A stretch of DNA of 64,000 bases from Streptomyces akebiae (GCF_019599145.1 NZ_CP080647.1:248001-312000), one strand, 5' to 3'. Positions 27,549 to 36,226 are shown, numbered from the stretch's first letter. Translations and numbers: made by a program. The notes: generated by a model not told the origin, from the sequence alone.

Positions 27549-27563
27549 ATACCTGTTAGGTAT
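27549..27563. promoter_or_regulatory. Perfect inverted repeat (O1) in the divergent PadR / binding-protein promoter
   Basis: ATACCTGTTAGGTAT is a perfect 6+3+6 inverted repeat and contains the 9-base word TGTTAGGTA (TACCTAACA on the other strand) shared with O2 and O3. It lies 54 bp before the PadR start and 57 bp before the binding-protein start, next to a plausible minus-strand -10 (TATACA, forward TGTATA at about 27546). Autoregulation by the PadR protein is the simplest reading, but binding is inferred. Confidence 0.65.
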
Positions 27564-27616
27564 GGGCGATACTAGGGCCTGGAACACAATACGAGGCTGC
27601 GAGGAGGACAGCTCGA

Positions 27617-28135
27617 GTGCGCCTGCCCCTCCTGGCCCTGCTGGCGCGCGGCCCGGCCCACGGCTACGAGCTCAAGCGGGACCTTGAGCAACTGCTGGGC
27701 GCCGCGTACCCTCAGCCGAACGTCGGCCAGATCTATGTGACCCTCGGCCGCCTCGAGAAGTCGGGCCTGATCGAGGGCGAGGAGGTCGAGCAGTCGAGCC
27801 GGCCCAACAAGAAGATCTACCACCTCACCGACGCCGGGCGGGAGGCGCTGCGCGCCTGGTACGAGGAGACGGCGGACGAGCCGCGGGTCCGGGACGAGTT
27901 CTTCATGAAACTCGCGCTCGCCCCGCAGACCGGTCTCGCCGACCAGATCGCCCTGATCAACAGACAACGGCGCCACTACCTGAACACCATGCGCAACCTG
28001 TCGAAGCTCTCCACAGCCGAGAACGGCCGGGACAACCGTGTCTCCCGGCTGCTGATCGAGGGCGCCATGCTGCACCTCCAGGCCGACCTCGACTGGCTGG
28101 AGCGCTGCCAGGAGGAACTGGAGGAGCCTCGGTGA
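27617..28135 (+). CDS. PadR-family transcriptional regulator
   Basis: A 172-residue winged-helix regulator. The N-terminal PadR signature is LLALLARGPAHGYELKRDLEQLL, followed by the wing region IYVTLGRLEKSGLIEGEEVEQ and KKIYHLTDAGREALRAW. A C-terminal helical dimerisation domain (about residues 90-172) marks it as the longer Vir-type subfamily. The GTG start follows GAGGAGG. The stop overlaps the GTG of the ABC ATPase gene (GTGA), so regulator and exporter form one operon, a common PadR arrangement in drug or lipid efflux. Likely ligand unknown. Confidence 0.9.
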   Translation: MRLPLLALLARGPAHGYELKRDLEQLLGAAYPQPNVGQIYVTLGRLEKSGLIEGEEVEQSSRPNKKIYHLTDAGREALRAWYEETADEPRVRDEFFMKLALAPQTGLADQIALINRQRRHYLNTMRNLSKLSTAENGRDNRVSRLLIEGAMLHLQADLDWLERCQEELEEPR

Positions 28136-28881
28136 GCGACGCCCCCATCCCTGTGTTGCGGGCCGAGGGCCTCGTCAAGACCCACCACGGGCAGGGCGCG
28201 CCCGCCCATGCCGTGCGCGGCGTGGACCTGTGTGTGCGCGAGGGCGAGTTCGTGGCCGTCACCGGTCCGTCCGGGGCGGGCAAGTCGACGTTGCTGCATC
28301 TGCTCGGCGGGTTGCAGCGGCCGGACAGCGGCAGCGTCTGGCTGGGCGGCGAGCGCACGGACGACTACAGCGAGGCGCGCTGGGCCGTCGAGCGCCGACG
28401 CCGTATCGGCATCGTGTTCCAGTTCTTCAACCTGGTCTCCGACCTGTCCGTCGCGGACAACGTGGAACTGCCGGCACTGCTGGCCGGGGCCTCCGCCAAG
28501 CGGGCGCGCGCCGAGCGCGAGGAGTTGCTGGCCGAGCTGGGCCTCACGGGCAAGGAGCGGAGCATGCCGGGCGAACTCTCCGGCGGCGAGCAGCAGCGCG
28601 TGGCGCTCGCCCGGGCCCTGGTGAACCGGCCCCCGCTGCTGCTGGCCGACGAGCCGGCGGGCAGCCTGGACAGCAAGGGGACCCGCGAGGTGACGCGGGT
28701 GCTGTCCCGCTTCCACCGGCGGGGGCAGACGATCCTCCTGGTCACGCACGACGCACGACTGGCGAGTGCGGCGGACCGGGTCATCAGCTTCTTCGACGGC
28801 CGCATAGCCGACGACGTCGAGCTGGACGGCACACCGTCGCCCGGCGCGGGGGTCCCCGCCGTGCTGGAGCTGAAGGACTGA
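28132..28881 (+). CDS. MacB/LolD-family ABC transporter ATPase
   Basis: A 249-residue nucleotide-binding protein. Walker A is GPSGAGKSTLLHLLGG (about residue 48), the Q-loop sits in IGIVFQFFNLVSDLSV, the signature is LSGGEQQRVALARALV and Walker B is LLLADEPAGSLD. The family energises FtsX-type permeases rather than importers. It is coupled to the PadR gene upstream and lies 3 bp ahead of its permease. Confidence 0.93.
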   Translation: MSDAPIPVLRAEGLVKTHHGQGAPAHAVRGVDLCVREGEFVAVTGPSGAGKSTLLHLLGGLQRPDSGSVWLGGERTDDYSEARWAVERRRRIGIVFQFFNLVSDLSVADNVELPALLAGASAKRARAEREELLAELGLTGKERSMPGELSGGEQQRVALARALVNRPPLLLADEPAGSLDSKGTREVTRVLSRFHRRGQTILLVTHDARLASAADRVISFFDGRIADDVELDGTPSPGAGVPAVLELKD

Positions 28882-28884
28882 CCG

Positions 28885-31188
28885 ATGCGAGCCATGTTGC
28901 GCTGGGCGCACTCGGACCTGCGGACCCATCGCGGCGAGGCCCTGTTCCTGGTCCTCGCCACCGTCGGCATCGTCACCTCCCTGTTGCTGGCGGCGGCGCT
29001 GTTCGGCTACGCGACGAACCCCTGGCAGCGCGTCTTCACCCAGTCCCGGGGCGCCCATGTGTGGATCCACACCGCCGCCTCCACCGACGCCTCGGACCTC
29101 ACCGCACTGCACGACCTGGACGGGGTCGAGGCGGTGGCGGGCCCCTACCCCACCACCGCCACCACGGTCGCCTCCCGCGGCACCCGCGCCCCGGTCGAGC
29201 TGCGCGGTACCGGCGAGCGGCCCGTCACCGGCCGCCCGCTGCTCACCTCCGGCCGTTGGCTGGACCCCGACAGGCCCGACGGGGTGGTGCTGGAGAGCCG
29301 CCTCGCCCAGGCGCTGCTGGCCGGGCCCGGGGACGTCCTCACCCTGCCGGGCGACGCCGGGCCCCTGACCGTCCTCGGCGTCGCCGACAGCGCCGAACCC
29401 GGCTACCGCAAGGGCGAGCGGCCCGGGCTGGTCTGGGTGGCGTCGGCGGCCCTGCCCCCCACCGGCGCCGTCGGCGGCCAGGTGATCGGGCTGCGGCTGA
29501 CCGACCCCGACGCCACCGACTACGCCGTCCAGCGTGCCGTCACCCTGCTCGGTGCCGGCGCCGTCAGCGAGGTCTCCTCCTGGCAGCAGGCGCGGGCGGA
29601 GGCCCAGGGCGACGACCGGCTGCTCGGCCAGGTGCTGGGACTCTTCGGACTGGGCGCGCTGGTCGCGGCGGGACTCGCCGTGCACGGGGCGATCGGCACC
29701 CGGGTCCGAGGGCATCTGCGGGACATCTCGATCCTGAAGGCGATCGGTTTCACCCCGGGCCAACTGGTGCGCGTCTTCCTGCTCCAGCACCTCACCTACG
29801 CCCTGCTGGGGGCCCTGGCCGCGGCAGCGCTCACCGAGACGCTGGGTCCCCGGCTGCCGGGCCGGCTCGGGGACGCGGTCGGTGTGTGGCAGGGGCTGCC
29901 CGGACACACGGCCGCCCTCGTCGCGGTGCCCGTGGCGGTGGTGCTGTTCATCGGCGCGACCACCGGCCTCGCGGCCTGGCGGGCGGGGCGGGTGCCCCCG
30001 GTGCCGGTGCCCCGGGCCGCCGTACCGACCGGCGGACGCCTGTCCGCAGTGGCACGCCGGGCGCTGGCCCTGAGGCTGCCGCCCGCGCTGGTCCTCGGCT
30101 GGCACAAGGCGTTCATCCGCCGACCGCGCACCCCGGCCACCATCGCCCGGCTCGCGCTGCCGTTGACGCTGATCGTGGTGGCGATGAGCGCGTGGACGAC
30201 CATCGACCGCTTCCACGGCCAACCGGAGCGGATGGGTCTGCCGGCCGCGCTGACCGTGCACGTCGACGACGGCGCGCACGCGCCGGCGACACGGGCCCTC
30301 CTGGCCCGTCATCCCGAGGTGACCGCCGCCCATCCCGGTGTCGAGGTGGCCGCGCTGGTGCCGGGTCAGACGGCCACGATCGCGCTGCGCGGCCTCGGCA
30401 CGAACGAGGACCCCTACCCCTTCGCGCTCGCCGAGGGCCGTACCGCCCAGGGCCCCGACGAGGCGGTGGCCGGGCAGGGGCTGCTGGATCTGCTGGACGT
30501 GCGCGTCGGTGACTGGGTGCGCATGACGGTGGGCGGCCGTCCGCAGATCCTGCACATCGTGGGCCGCAGCATCGAACCGGACAACGCCGGCCGCGTCGTC
30601 TCCACCTCCCTCGACACCCTCCGGGAGAACGACCCGGAACTGCGCCCCACGCTCTACCAGCTGCGCCTGCGTCCCGACGCCGATCCGCACGCGGTCGCCG
30701 CCGACCTGTCCCGCACGGCAGGCCGGGGACAGCTGGACGTGCACGCCGTGACGAACCCCGCCGACGGCCTCTCGCCGCTGCGGGGTGTCGTCGTCGGACT
30801 GCTCGGCGTTCTCGCGCTCATCGGGCTCGTCGAACTGCTGACCGTCATCGGCGGCACCGTGCGCGAGGGCGAACGGGACCTGCTGGCGCTCAAGGCGGCC
30901 GGGCTGTCGCCGCGGCAGATCACCGGGATCACCGTGACCGCCACGGGCTGCACCGCCCTGGCCGCGATCGCGGTCGCCCTGGCGCTGGGGCTCCCGCTCG
31001 CGCGCTGGCTGATCGACGCCCAGGGCCGGTCCAGCGGCATCGGGGCCGGCATCGCGCAGAGCCCCTCCCCCATGGCGCTGTCCGCCTTCGGGGCGGCGGC
31101 GCTCCTGGGGGCACTGGCCCTCGCCGTCGTCCCCGCGGCCCGCGCCGCCCGCCGACGCCTCGCGGACACGCTGAGCGCGGTGGCATAG
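28885..31188 (+). CDS. FtsX-type ABC transporter permease
   Basis: A 767-residue membrane protein with an N-terminal helix (about 20-40), a large extracytoplasmic domain, and a helix bundle at about 250-385 (RVRGHLRDISILKAIGFTPGQLVRVFLLQ). A second similar half has helices at about 640-760 (ERDLLALKAAGLSPRQITGITVTATG). This duplicated FtsX architecture is typical of actinobacterial MacB-like systems that move peptides, lipids or lipoproteins. It follows the ATPase by 3 bp. Regulation by the PadR protein of the same operon is inferred. Confidence 0.9.
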   Translation: MRAMLRWAHSDLRTHRGEALFLVLATVGIVTSLLLAAALFGYATNPWQRVFTQSRGAHVWIHTAASTDASDLTALHDLDGVEAVAGPYPTTATTVASRGTRAPVELRGTGERPVTGRPLLTSGRWLDPDRPDGVVLESRLAQALLAGPGDVLTLPGDAGPLTVLGVADSAEPGYRKGERPGLVWVASAALPPTGAVGGQVIGLRLTDPDATDYAVQRAVTLLGAGAVSEVSSWQQARAEAQGDDRLLGQVLGLFGLGALVAAGLAVHGAIGTRVRGHLRDISILKAIGFTPGQLVRVFLLQHLTYALLGALAAAALTETLGPRLPGRLGDAVGVWQGLPGHTAALVAVPVAVVLFIGATTGLAAWRAGRVPPVPVPRAAVPTGGRLSAVARRALALRLPPALVLGWHKAFIRRPRTPATIARLALPLTLIVVAMSAWTTIDRFHGQPERMGLPAALTVHVDDGAHAPATRALLARHPEVTAAHPGVEVAALVPGQTATIALRGLGTNEDPYPFALAEGRTAQGPDEAVAGQGLLDLLDVRVGDWVRMTVGGRPQILHIVGRSIEPDNAGRVVSTSLDTLRENDPELRPTLYQLRLRPDADPHAVAADLSRTAGRGQLDVHAVTNPADGLSPLRGVVVGLLGVLALIGLVELLTVIGGTVREGERDLLALKAAGLSPRQITGITVTATGCTALAAIAVALALGLPLARWLIDAQGRSSGIGAGIAQSPSPMALSAFGAAALLGALALAVVPAARAARRRLADTLSAVA

Positions 31189-31269
31189 CGGGGCTCGCAC
31201 GGACTCCCGGTCCACCTGAGCGCGGTCTCCCGATCGCAGGTCTCCTGACTCCAGTCCCCGGATCCCCGG

Positions 31270-32505
31270 TCAGAGGAAGCGGCGGATGGGCTGTACGGCG
31301 GCTTCACGGGCTCTCTGTACGAGGGAGCGCCGCTTCCAACGCCCGGGACGGATCGCGTCGCTGCACGCGATGTCCGCCTCGAAGTGTTCGTCGAGGGTGC
31401 GGGTGAACTCCCCGTCGAGCACGGCCAGCATGATCTCCTCGTCGTGGTCGAGGGACCGGCGGTTGAAGTTGGTCGAACCGATCAGCGTGGCGACGCGGTC
31501 GACGGTGACGACCTTCGCGTGCATCATCGTCGGCCGGTACTGGTAGATCTTCACTCCGCAGGCGATCAGATCGTCGTAGTAGTGCTGACCGGCCAACCGG
31601 CAGACCCGTTTGTCGGTGTGCGGGCCCGGCAGGAGGATCTCCACCTCCACCCCCCGCCGGGCGGTCGCGCACAGCAGCTCGACGAAGTACGCGTCCGGCG
31701 AGAAGTAGGCGGTGGCCAGGCGGAATCGTTCCTCGGCGGATTCCAGCATGACGCGCATCAGGGTCTGCATGTCCTGCCAGCCGAGGCTGGCCGAGCCGCG
31801 CACCACCTGGACGATCGCCTCGCCCTGCGGGCGGTGGTCGATGAACCGGTCCCGTTCGTCGAAGAGTTCGTCGTGGCACTCGGCCCAGTTCTGCGCGAAC
31901 GCGGCGGCCATGCCGTCGACCGCGGGCCCACGGACCTGGACGTGCGTGTCGCGCCACTCGTTCTCGTCACGCGCGTCACCGCACCATTCCTGGGCGATGC
32001 CCACCCCGCCGGTGAACGCCGTCTCCTCGTCGACGACGAGGACCTTGCGGTGGCAGCGGTGGTTCTGTTTGAGCGGTGAGAGATACAGCGGCTTACGGAA
32101 CCAGGCCACCTGCACACCGGCCCGCTCCATCGTCTCCAGTTGCTCGGTCTCGATCAGCCGGCTGCCGAACCCGTCCAGGAGGAGCCGTACCCGCACCCCG
32201 GCGCGGGCCCGCTCCGCGAGCGCCTGGGCGAACTCGCGGGCGATGTCGCCCCTCCAGTACACGAACGTCATCATGTCCACCGTGTGCCGGGCACGACGGA
32301 TCGCGCCCAGCATCGCGGCGAAGATCTCGTCCCCGTTGCGCAGCGGGGTGAGCGCGTTGCCCTCGGTCGCCGCCACTCCTATCAGCCGTTCCAGCCGTCG
32401 GCGCAGGCGCAGGACGCGGTGCTCCACGGACGGCGCGCCGCGGCCTTCGAGGAGTCGGGGGGCCAACTCGGGCGGTTCCTGTGTACTGGTCATGGCAGTC
32501 GGCAT
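31270..32505 (-). CDS. Phospholipase D-like / cardiolipin synthase family protein
   Basis: A 411-residue PLD-superfamily enzyme with two HKD motifs: HRKVLVVDEETAFTGG in the first half and HAKVVTVDRVATLIGSTN in the second, each with the downstream Gly/Ser. This fits cardiolipin synthase-type phosphatidyl transfer. No N-terminal transmembrane helices are present, unlike many ClsA proteins, so it resembles the soluble ClsB type. Possible starts are 32505 and 32493; neither has a strong ribosome site, so the first residues are uncertain. A small membrane-protein gene ends 10 bp upstream and probably shares its transcript. Confidence 0.87.
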   Translation of the reverse strand: MPTAMTSTQEPPELAPRLLEGRGAPSVEHRVLRLRRRLERLIGVAATEGNALTPLRNGDEIFAAMLGAIRRARHTVDMMTFVYWRGDIAREFAQALAERARAGVRVRLLLDGFGSRLIETEQLETMERAGVQVAWFRKPLYLSPLKQNHRCHRKVLVVDEETAFTGGVGIAQEWCGDARDENEWRDTHVQVRGPAVDGMAAAFAQNWAECHDELFDERDRFIDHRPQGEAIVQVVRGSASLGWQDMQTLMRVMLESAEERFRLATAYFSPDAYFVELLCATARRGVEVEILLPGPHTDKRVCRLAGQHYYDDLIACGVKIYQYRPTMMHAKVVTVDRVATLIGSTNFNRRSLDHDEEIMLAVLDGEFTRTLDEHFEADIACSDAIRPGRWKRRSLVQRAREAAVQPIRRFL

Positions 32506-32515
32506 CTCGCTCGCG

Positions 32516-32686
32516 TCACCATCGATACCAGCGGCCGCGGCCACCACCGGCGTGGGTGGAGCGCATCACGAAGCCCAACAGCCACAGCACCAGGACGGCG
32601 AGAGCCACCCACCACAGAACGTCGAGGGCGAAACCCGCACCGAAGAGGATCACGGCGAGAAGCAGGACAAGAAGCAGGGGAACCAT
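32516..32686 (-). CDS. 56-residue hydrophobic membrane protein
   Basis: A short gene reading MVPLLLVLLLAVILFGAGFA, then a second hydrophobic stretch LDVLWWVALAVLVLWLLGFV, then a Gly/Arg-rich tail RSTHAGGGRGRWYRW. It has two predicted transmembrane helices. The ATG at 32686 has an ideal AGGAGG, spaced 8 bases. It resembles the small Lmo0937-type hydrophobic proteins common in Streptomyces. Its stop lies just upstream of the PLD-like gene on the same strand, so the two may act together at the membrane. Confidence 0.82.
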   Translation of the reverse strand: MVPLLLVLLLAVILFGAGFALDVLWWVALAVLVLWLLGFVMRSTHAGGGRGRWYRW

Positions 32687-32784
32687 TGTTATCAACCTCC
32701 TGCACCGTCGTTTGCCCTGCTAATGCTTCACCAATCCCCCATCATTCCTTGTTTGTGAAGGCACAACTGGGGCATGGGTGGCTT

Positions 32785-33945
32785 TCATTCGGGCTGGCCG
32801 TGCCAGTCCAGCACCAAGGCCGTGGCGTCGTCCTTGAGCTGGCCGCGGCAGGCGTCGAGCACCGCGGCGGTCAGGCTGCGGACGACCTCTCTGGGGTGCA
32901 GCGCGTGAGTGTCCCGCAGGACGGAGACCAGATCGGCGGCAGCGGCGCCACGGTCCTGCATCCCGTCGGTGAGCAGGATCAGGCGGTCGCCGGGACGCAG
33001 TCGCAGTTCCTGTACGCGGTAGGGCATGGGGGTCGACACCCCGAAGGGCAGGTTGACGGCGAGTTCGACCTCTTCGACGGTGCCGTCCCGCAGTCGCAGG
33101 GGCCAGGGGTGCCCGGCGTTGACCAGTTCGCACAGGCCGGTTTCGAGATCGACGCAGAGCAACTGTCCGGTGGCCAGGCCCCGGCTGTGGCGCAACAGGG
33201 CCTGGTGGGCGTGCTCTGCCTGGGAGAGGGCGTCACAGCCGCTGCGGCGCGCCTGCCGCAGCGCGCCGACCAACAACGTGGCGAGCAGGGCGGATTGGGT
33301 GTCGTGGCCCATGGCGTCGGTGATGGACAGGTGCAGGGTGTCACGGTCGAGTGTGTAGTCGTAGGTGTCACCCCCGATGTCGTCGGCCGGGACGAGCCCG
33401 GCCGCGAGGGTGAACTGGGCCGCCTCGCAGCAGGGCGACGAGGGAAGCAGCTGGTGCTGGATCTCGGCGGCCAGACTGGTGCGGGTGGTCCGTCTGCCCA
33501 GGTGGTACAGATCGGTGAAGCGACGGTCCGTGACGATGATGTAGGCCAACGCGTGTGCCGCGTCGCGGACCTGCCGGAGCACGGCGTCCGCGATGTGCTG
33601 CAGGGTCACCTCCAGGACGCCGATGCAGTCGCCGCGGTTGGTGACCGGCGTGATGACTCGCTGTCCGTCCTGTCCGTCCGGCTCCACGTGCTGGCGCTGG
33701 TTCCGCAGGACGTCGTCGTAGACGCTGCCGTGCAGATCGATCGGCTCGGCCTGGCCCGCGAGGTCACCGGCGGGCGCGGGGAGCCGTACCAGCCGCTGCC
33801 CCATGAGGTCGACGAACAGAAAGGACACACGCTCCGCACCCAGCCGCTTCTGCAGATCGCGCGCCACCACTTCGACGGAATCACTGGGCGGGGCCGCCTC
33901 CGCAGCGGCCAACAACTCACCCAGCTCCAGGTCTGCACCTTCCAC
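32785..33945 (-). CDS. GAF-SpoIIE PP2C-type serine phosphatase
   Basis: A 386-residue protein. Residues about 20-165 form a GAF-like sensor (ERVSFLFVDLMGQRLVRLPAP, VITPVTNRGDCIGVLEVTLQ). Residues about 190-386 are an SpoIIE-type PP2C phosphatase, with metal-binding motifs GLVPADDIGGDTYDY and SITDAMGHD and the end segment LILLTDGMQDRG ... DDATALVLDW. Such enzymes dephosphorylate anti-sigma-factor antagonists in stress signalling. The GTG at 33945 has GGAGG upstream. No anti-sigma or STAS partner is adjacent, so its target is unknown. Confidence 0.9.
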   Translation of the reverse strand: MEGADLELGELLAAAEAAPPSDSVEVVARDLQKRLGAERVSFLFVDLMGQRLVRLPAPAGDLAGQAEPIDLHGSVYDDVLRNQRQHVEPDGQDGQRVITPVTNRGDCIGVLEVTLQHIADAVLRQVRDAAHALAYIIVTDRRFTDLYHLGRRTTRTSLAAEIQHQLLPSSPCCEAAQFTLAAGLVPADDIGGDTYDYTLDRDTLHLSITDAMGHDTQSALLATLLVGALRQARRSGCDALSQAEHAHQALLRHSRGLATGQLLCVDLETGLCELVNAGHPWPLRLRDGTVEEVELAVNLPFGVSTPMPYRVQELRLRPGDRLILLTDGMQDRGAAAADLVSVLRDTHALHPREVVRSLTAAVLDACRGQLKDDATALVLDWHGQPE

Positions 33946-34127
33946 GACAACCTCCGATCGGTTGCCGCACCTTCTTCCCCGAGTTCTCGTGACATCACCG
34001 ATGCGCTCACGAGGAGGAGGTCACAGCCCGCGTCACACGCGCTGCCTCCGCGCGCCCGCACTCCGCCCGCAGCCACCGGCGACTGTGCGACCACCCTGCG
34101 GGAACGCCGTACGAGCTCAACGCCGTC

Positions 34128-34575
34128 ATGGGACGTTTCGATCTGCTCAGGAGCCGGACCGCCGGGTGCGGGCAGCGGTTGTCGTCCCGCTCCGACAGCG
34201 CCTGGGGCTGGTGCCTGTCACTCCACCGCTCCTCGCGGAGCCGACCGGTCCGCTCACCTGCCAGGAGGGCGCCGGGGCTGAGCGCCACCCCGTCACGGCC
34301 ATGTCCCCAGCCTTCGAGCGGACCTTGGGCGACTGGTCCCGGCGCGGGTCGATCGCCTACGGGGAGGCGGACCTCCACGGAGGTGTCGGACGGCGATCGT
34401 GGAACTGCTCAGTTTGCCTCCTGGCCCACTGACTGGTGCGGCCACTCGCCACCTGCGGGATCCGCATCTCGAACGGGCCCCGCTGTCACGGGAGGACGCC
34501 GTGACCCTGCTGCGGACCCGGGCCATGGAGCAAGACTCGGGGCGCCACCACGGTCGAACTCGCGTGCTGCCGTAA
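34128..34575 (+). pseudogene. Frameshifted remnant of a hypothetical protein
   Basis: An ATG at 34128 opens MGRFDLLRSRTAGC, and then the frame loses sense. A one-base shift at about 34165 restores protein-like sequence VRAAVVVPLRQRLGLVPVTP, LLAEPTGPLTCQEGAG and MSPAFERTLGDWSRRGSIAYGEADLHGGVG. A second shift near 34390 would continue with ELLSLPPGPLTGAATRHLRD and REDAVTLLRTRAME before a stop at about 34575. The joined parts look like one decayed gene, or two remnants. I recall similar intact Streptomyces hypothetical proteins but cannot verify this. No single frame covers it. Confidence 0.5.
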
Positions 34576-34609
34576 CGAGGAGGAACCAGTCGAGGCCCAG
34601 GGGGGTCCA

Positions 34610-34645
34610 ATTCTTGCCACGTTCCCTATTCTTGCCCCGCTCCCA
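34610..34645. repeat. Two 18-bp direct repeats upstream of the reductase gene
   Basis: ATTCTTGCCACGTTCCCT and ATTCTTGCCCCGCTCCCA are adjacent. They lie about 90-120 bp before the reductase start, between the decayed gene and the reductase, so a regulator site is possible. The rest of 34576-34731 holds only a GGGGGC/GCCCCC hairpin at about 34645-34670. Confidence 0.5.
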
Positions 34646-34731
34646 GGGGGCGTGGCAGATTCGAGCCCCCGGTCCTGGCGATCTTGTCGGGAGCGGGGCG
34701 GGGTACCTCACATGGACCGGAGGGGGAAACG

Positions 34732-36069
34732 GTGGAGACGACGAGTACGCGGGTGCGGCACGGCACCATACCTCCTGTCAGGGCGGCGCGTTGGGCCCTG
34801 TGGACGTTCGTCGTGGTCAACCTGACCATCGTCGAGATCCTGTTCTTCACCACGGGCACGGGCAAGAACGGGGTGCTCACCGTCGCCAAGTTCTTCGGTC
34901 TGCACGCGGCCGTGCTGATGCTGTTCCAACTGCTGCTGGTGGCCCGGCTGCCGTGGCTCGACCGTCGTATCGGCATGGACCGGCTGACGGTGTGGCACCG
35001 GTGGGTCGGCTTCACCCTGCTGTGGACGCTCCTCACCCACGCCGTGCTGGTGGTGCTGGGGTACGCGCGGCTCGACGACGTGTCGATGACGAAGACCTTC
35101 TTCGCGCTGGCCGGAGTGCCGGCCTCCCTGCTCGGGATGCTGGCCGCGGCGATCGTCGTCGTGGTCGCCGCGGTGTCCGCCCGAAAGGTGCGCCGCCGGC
35201 TGCGGTACGAGACGTGGCACGGCCTGCATCTCCTGCTGTACCTGGCGTTGGGGCTGGCGTTCGTCCACCAGTTGCAGGAGACCACGACCTTCAACTCCTC
35301 CGCGTTCGCGCGGACCTACTGGTGGGCCCTGTGGCTGTTCGCGTTCGGTGCCCTGGTCGTGGGCCGGATCGTCATGCCCCTGTGGCGCAACGCGTATCAC
35401 CGGTTCCGGGTCGCCGCGGTCGTGCGGGAGTCGGACGACGTGGTGTCGGTGCACGTCACCGGCCGCCGGCTCGACCGGCTGCCGGCCCGCGCCGGGCAGT
35501 TCTGCATCTGGCGGTTCCCCGGGCACAACCACTGGTGGCTCGCCAACCCGTTCTCGCTGTCGGCGGCACCCGACGGCCGGACGCTGCGGCTGACCGCCAA
35601 GGCGGTCGGCAGCGCCAGCGCCGGTCTGCGCGACCTCCCCGTCGGGAGCCGCGCGTTCGTCGAGGGGCCGTACGGGGCGTTCACCTCGTTGCATCGGACG
35701 CGGCCCGGCGCCCTGCTGATCGCCGGAGGAGTGGGGATCACACCGGTCCGTTCCCTGCTGGAGGAGGAACCGGCGGGCGACGTGGTCGTGCTCTACCGGG
35801 TGCGCAGCGAGAGCGATGCCGTGCTGGTGGACGAGGTACGGGCTCTGGTCGCGGAGCGTGGCGGGCGCCTGCACCTGCTCACCGGCCGCAGGGGTGAGGG
35901 AACACCGCCGTTCGAGCCGGACAGTCTGCGGGCTCTGGTCCCCGACATCACCGAACGCGATGTCTACGTCTGCGGTCCGCCCGCGATGACCTCGGCCGTT
36001 CTCGGCGCCCTGCGCGACCTGGCGGTCCCGCGGGGGCAGGTGCACGCGGAGCGGTTCGGTCTGGCCTGA
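34732..36069 (+). CDS. Ferric-reductase-like flavocytochrome (FAD/NAD(P)H oxidoreductase)
   Basis: A 445-residue protein with about six N-terminal transmembrane helices (residues about 20-215) carrying candidate haem histidines in LTVWHRWVG, LLTHAVLV, YETWHGLHLLLY and FVHQL. A cytoplasmic ferredoxin-reductase module follows, with the FAD motif NPFSLSAAP and the NAD(P) motifs GGVGITPVRSLL and VCGPPAM. The layout matches NOX/ferric-reductase-type transmembrane electron transfer. The GTG at 34732 follows GGAGGGGG; a GTG or ATG further upstream lacks a good site. A strong hairpin terminator follows. Confidence 0.88.
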   Translation: METTSTRVRHGTIPPVRAARWALWTFVVVNLTIVEILFFTTGTGKNGVLTVAKFFGLHAAVLMLFQLLLVARLPWLDRRIGMDRLTVWHRWVGFTLLWTLLTHAVLVVLGYARLDDVSMTKTFFALAGVPASLLGMLAAAIVVVVAAVSARKVRRRLRYETWHGLHLLLYLALGLAFVHQLQETTTFNSSAFARTYWWALWLFAFGALVVGRIVMPLWRNAYHRFRVAAVVRESDDVVSVHVTGRRLDRLPARAGQFCIWRFPGHNHWWLANPFSLSAAPDGRTLRLTAKAVGSASAGLRDLPVGSRAFVEGPYGAFTSLHRTRPGALLIAGGVGITPVRSLLEEEPAGDVVVLYRVRSESDAVLVDEVRALVAERGGRLHLLTGRRGEGTPPFEPDSLRALVPDITERDVYVCGPPAMTSAVLGALRDLAVPRGQVHAERFGLA

Positions 36070-36083
36070 CGGACCGGCCGTGC

Positions 36084-36118
36084 TCCCGGCGTCGGCAGGC
36101 TCCCTGCCGACGCCGGGA
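36084..36118 (+). terminator. Strong hairpin terminator after the reductase gene
   Basis: Perfect 16-base arms, TCCCGGCGTCGGCAGG at 36084-36099 and its complement at 36103-36118, enclose a 3-base loop. The hairpin lies 14 bp past the reductase stop. Confidence 0.85.
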
Positions 36119-36165
36119 CACCGCGCGGGCGGCCACCACTTGTGCGACGAACCGCCGCAGCAGGG

Positions 36166-36195
36166 TTGTCAGGGGCATGCCTGCGCTTCTACAGT
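36166..36195 (+). promoter_or_regulatory. Promoter of the GH12 cellulase gene
   Basis: TTGTCA (36166-36171) and TACAGT (36190-36195) with an 18-bp spacer match a vegetative-type promoter. The CebR box begins 17 bp after the -10 box, about where transcription starts. Confidence 0.65.
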
Positions 36196-36212
36196 CCGTG
36201 GCAGAACGAAAA

Positions 36213-36226
36213 TGGGAGCGCTCCCA
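36213..36226 (+). promoter_or_regulatory. CebR operator upstream of the cellulase
   Basis: TGGGAGCGCTCCCA is the exact 14-bp palindrome known as the binding site of CebR, the LacI-family repressor of cello-oligosaccharide use in Streptomyces. Its place just after the promoter predicts repression relieved by cellobiose or cellotriose. Confidence 0.95.

Noticed and set aside
27976..31215. 1079-codon open frame antisense to the PadR/ABC/FtsX genes
   Set aside because: It lacks recognisable domains, is Gln/Gly/Arg-rich and mirrors high third-position GC of three well-supported genes on the other strand.
32140..34281. 713-codon plus-strand frame across the PLD and phosphatase genes
   Set aside because: Spans two genes and their gap on the opposite strand; no domain or ribosome site.
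34007..34378. 123-codon minus-strand frame in the decayed region
   Set aside because: No start context or protein-like pattern; the plus-strand fragments make more sense.
34645..34675. tRNA-like T-arm (ATTCGAGCCCCC) upstream of the reductase
   Set aside because: No matching acceptor, D or anticodon arms could be folded; it is better read as a GGGGGC/GCCCCC hairpin.
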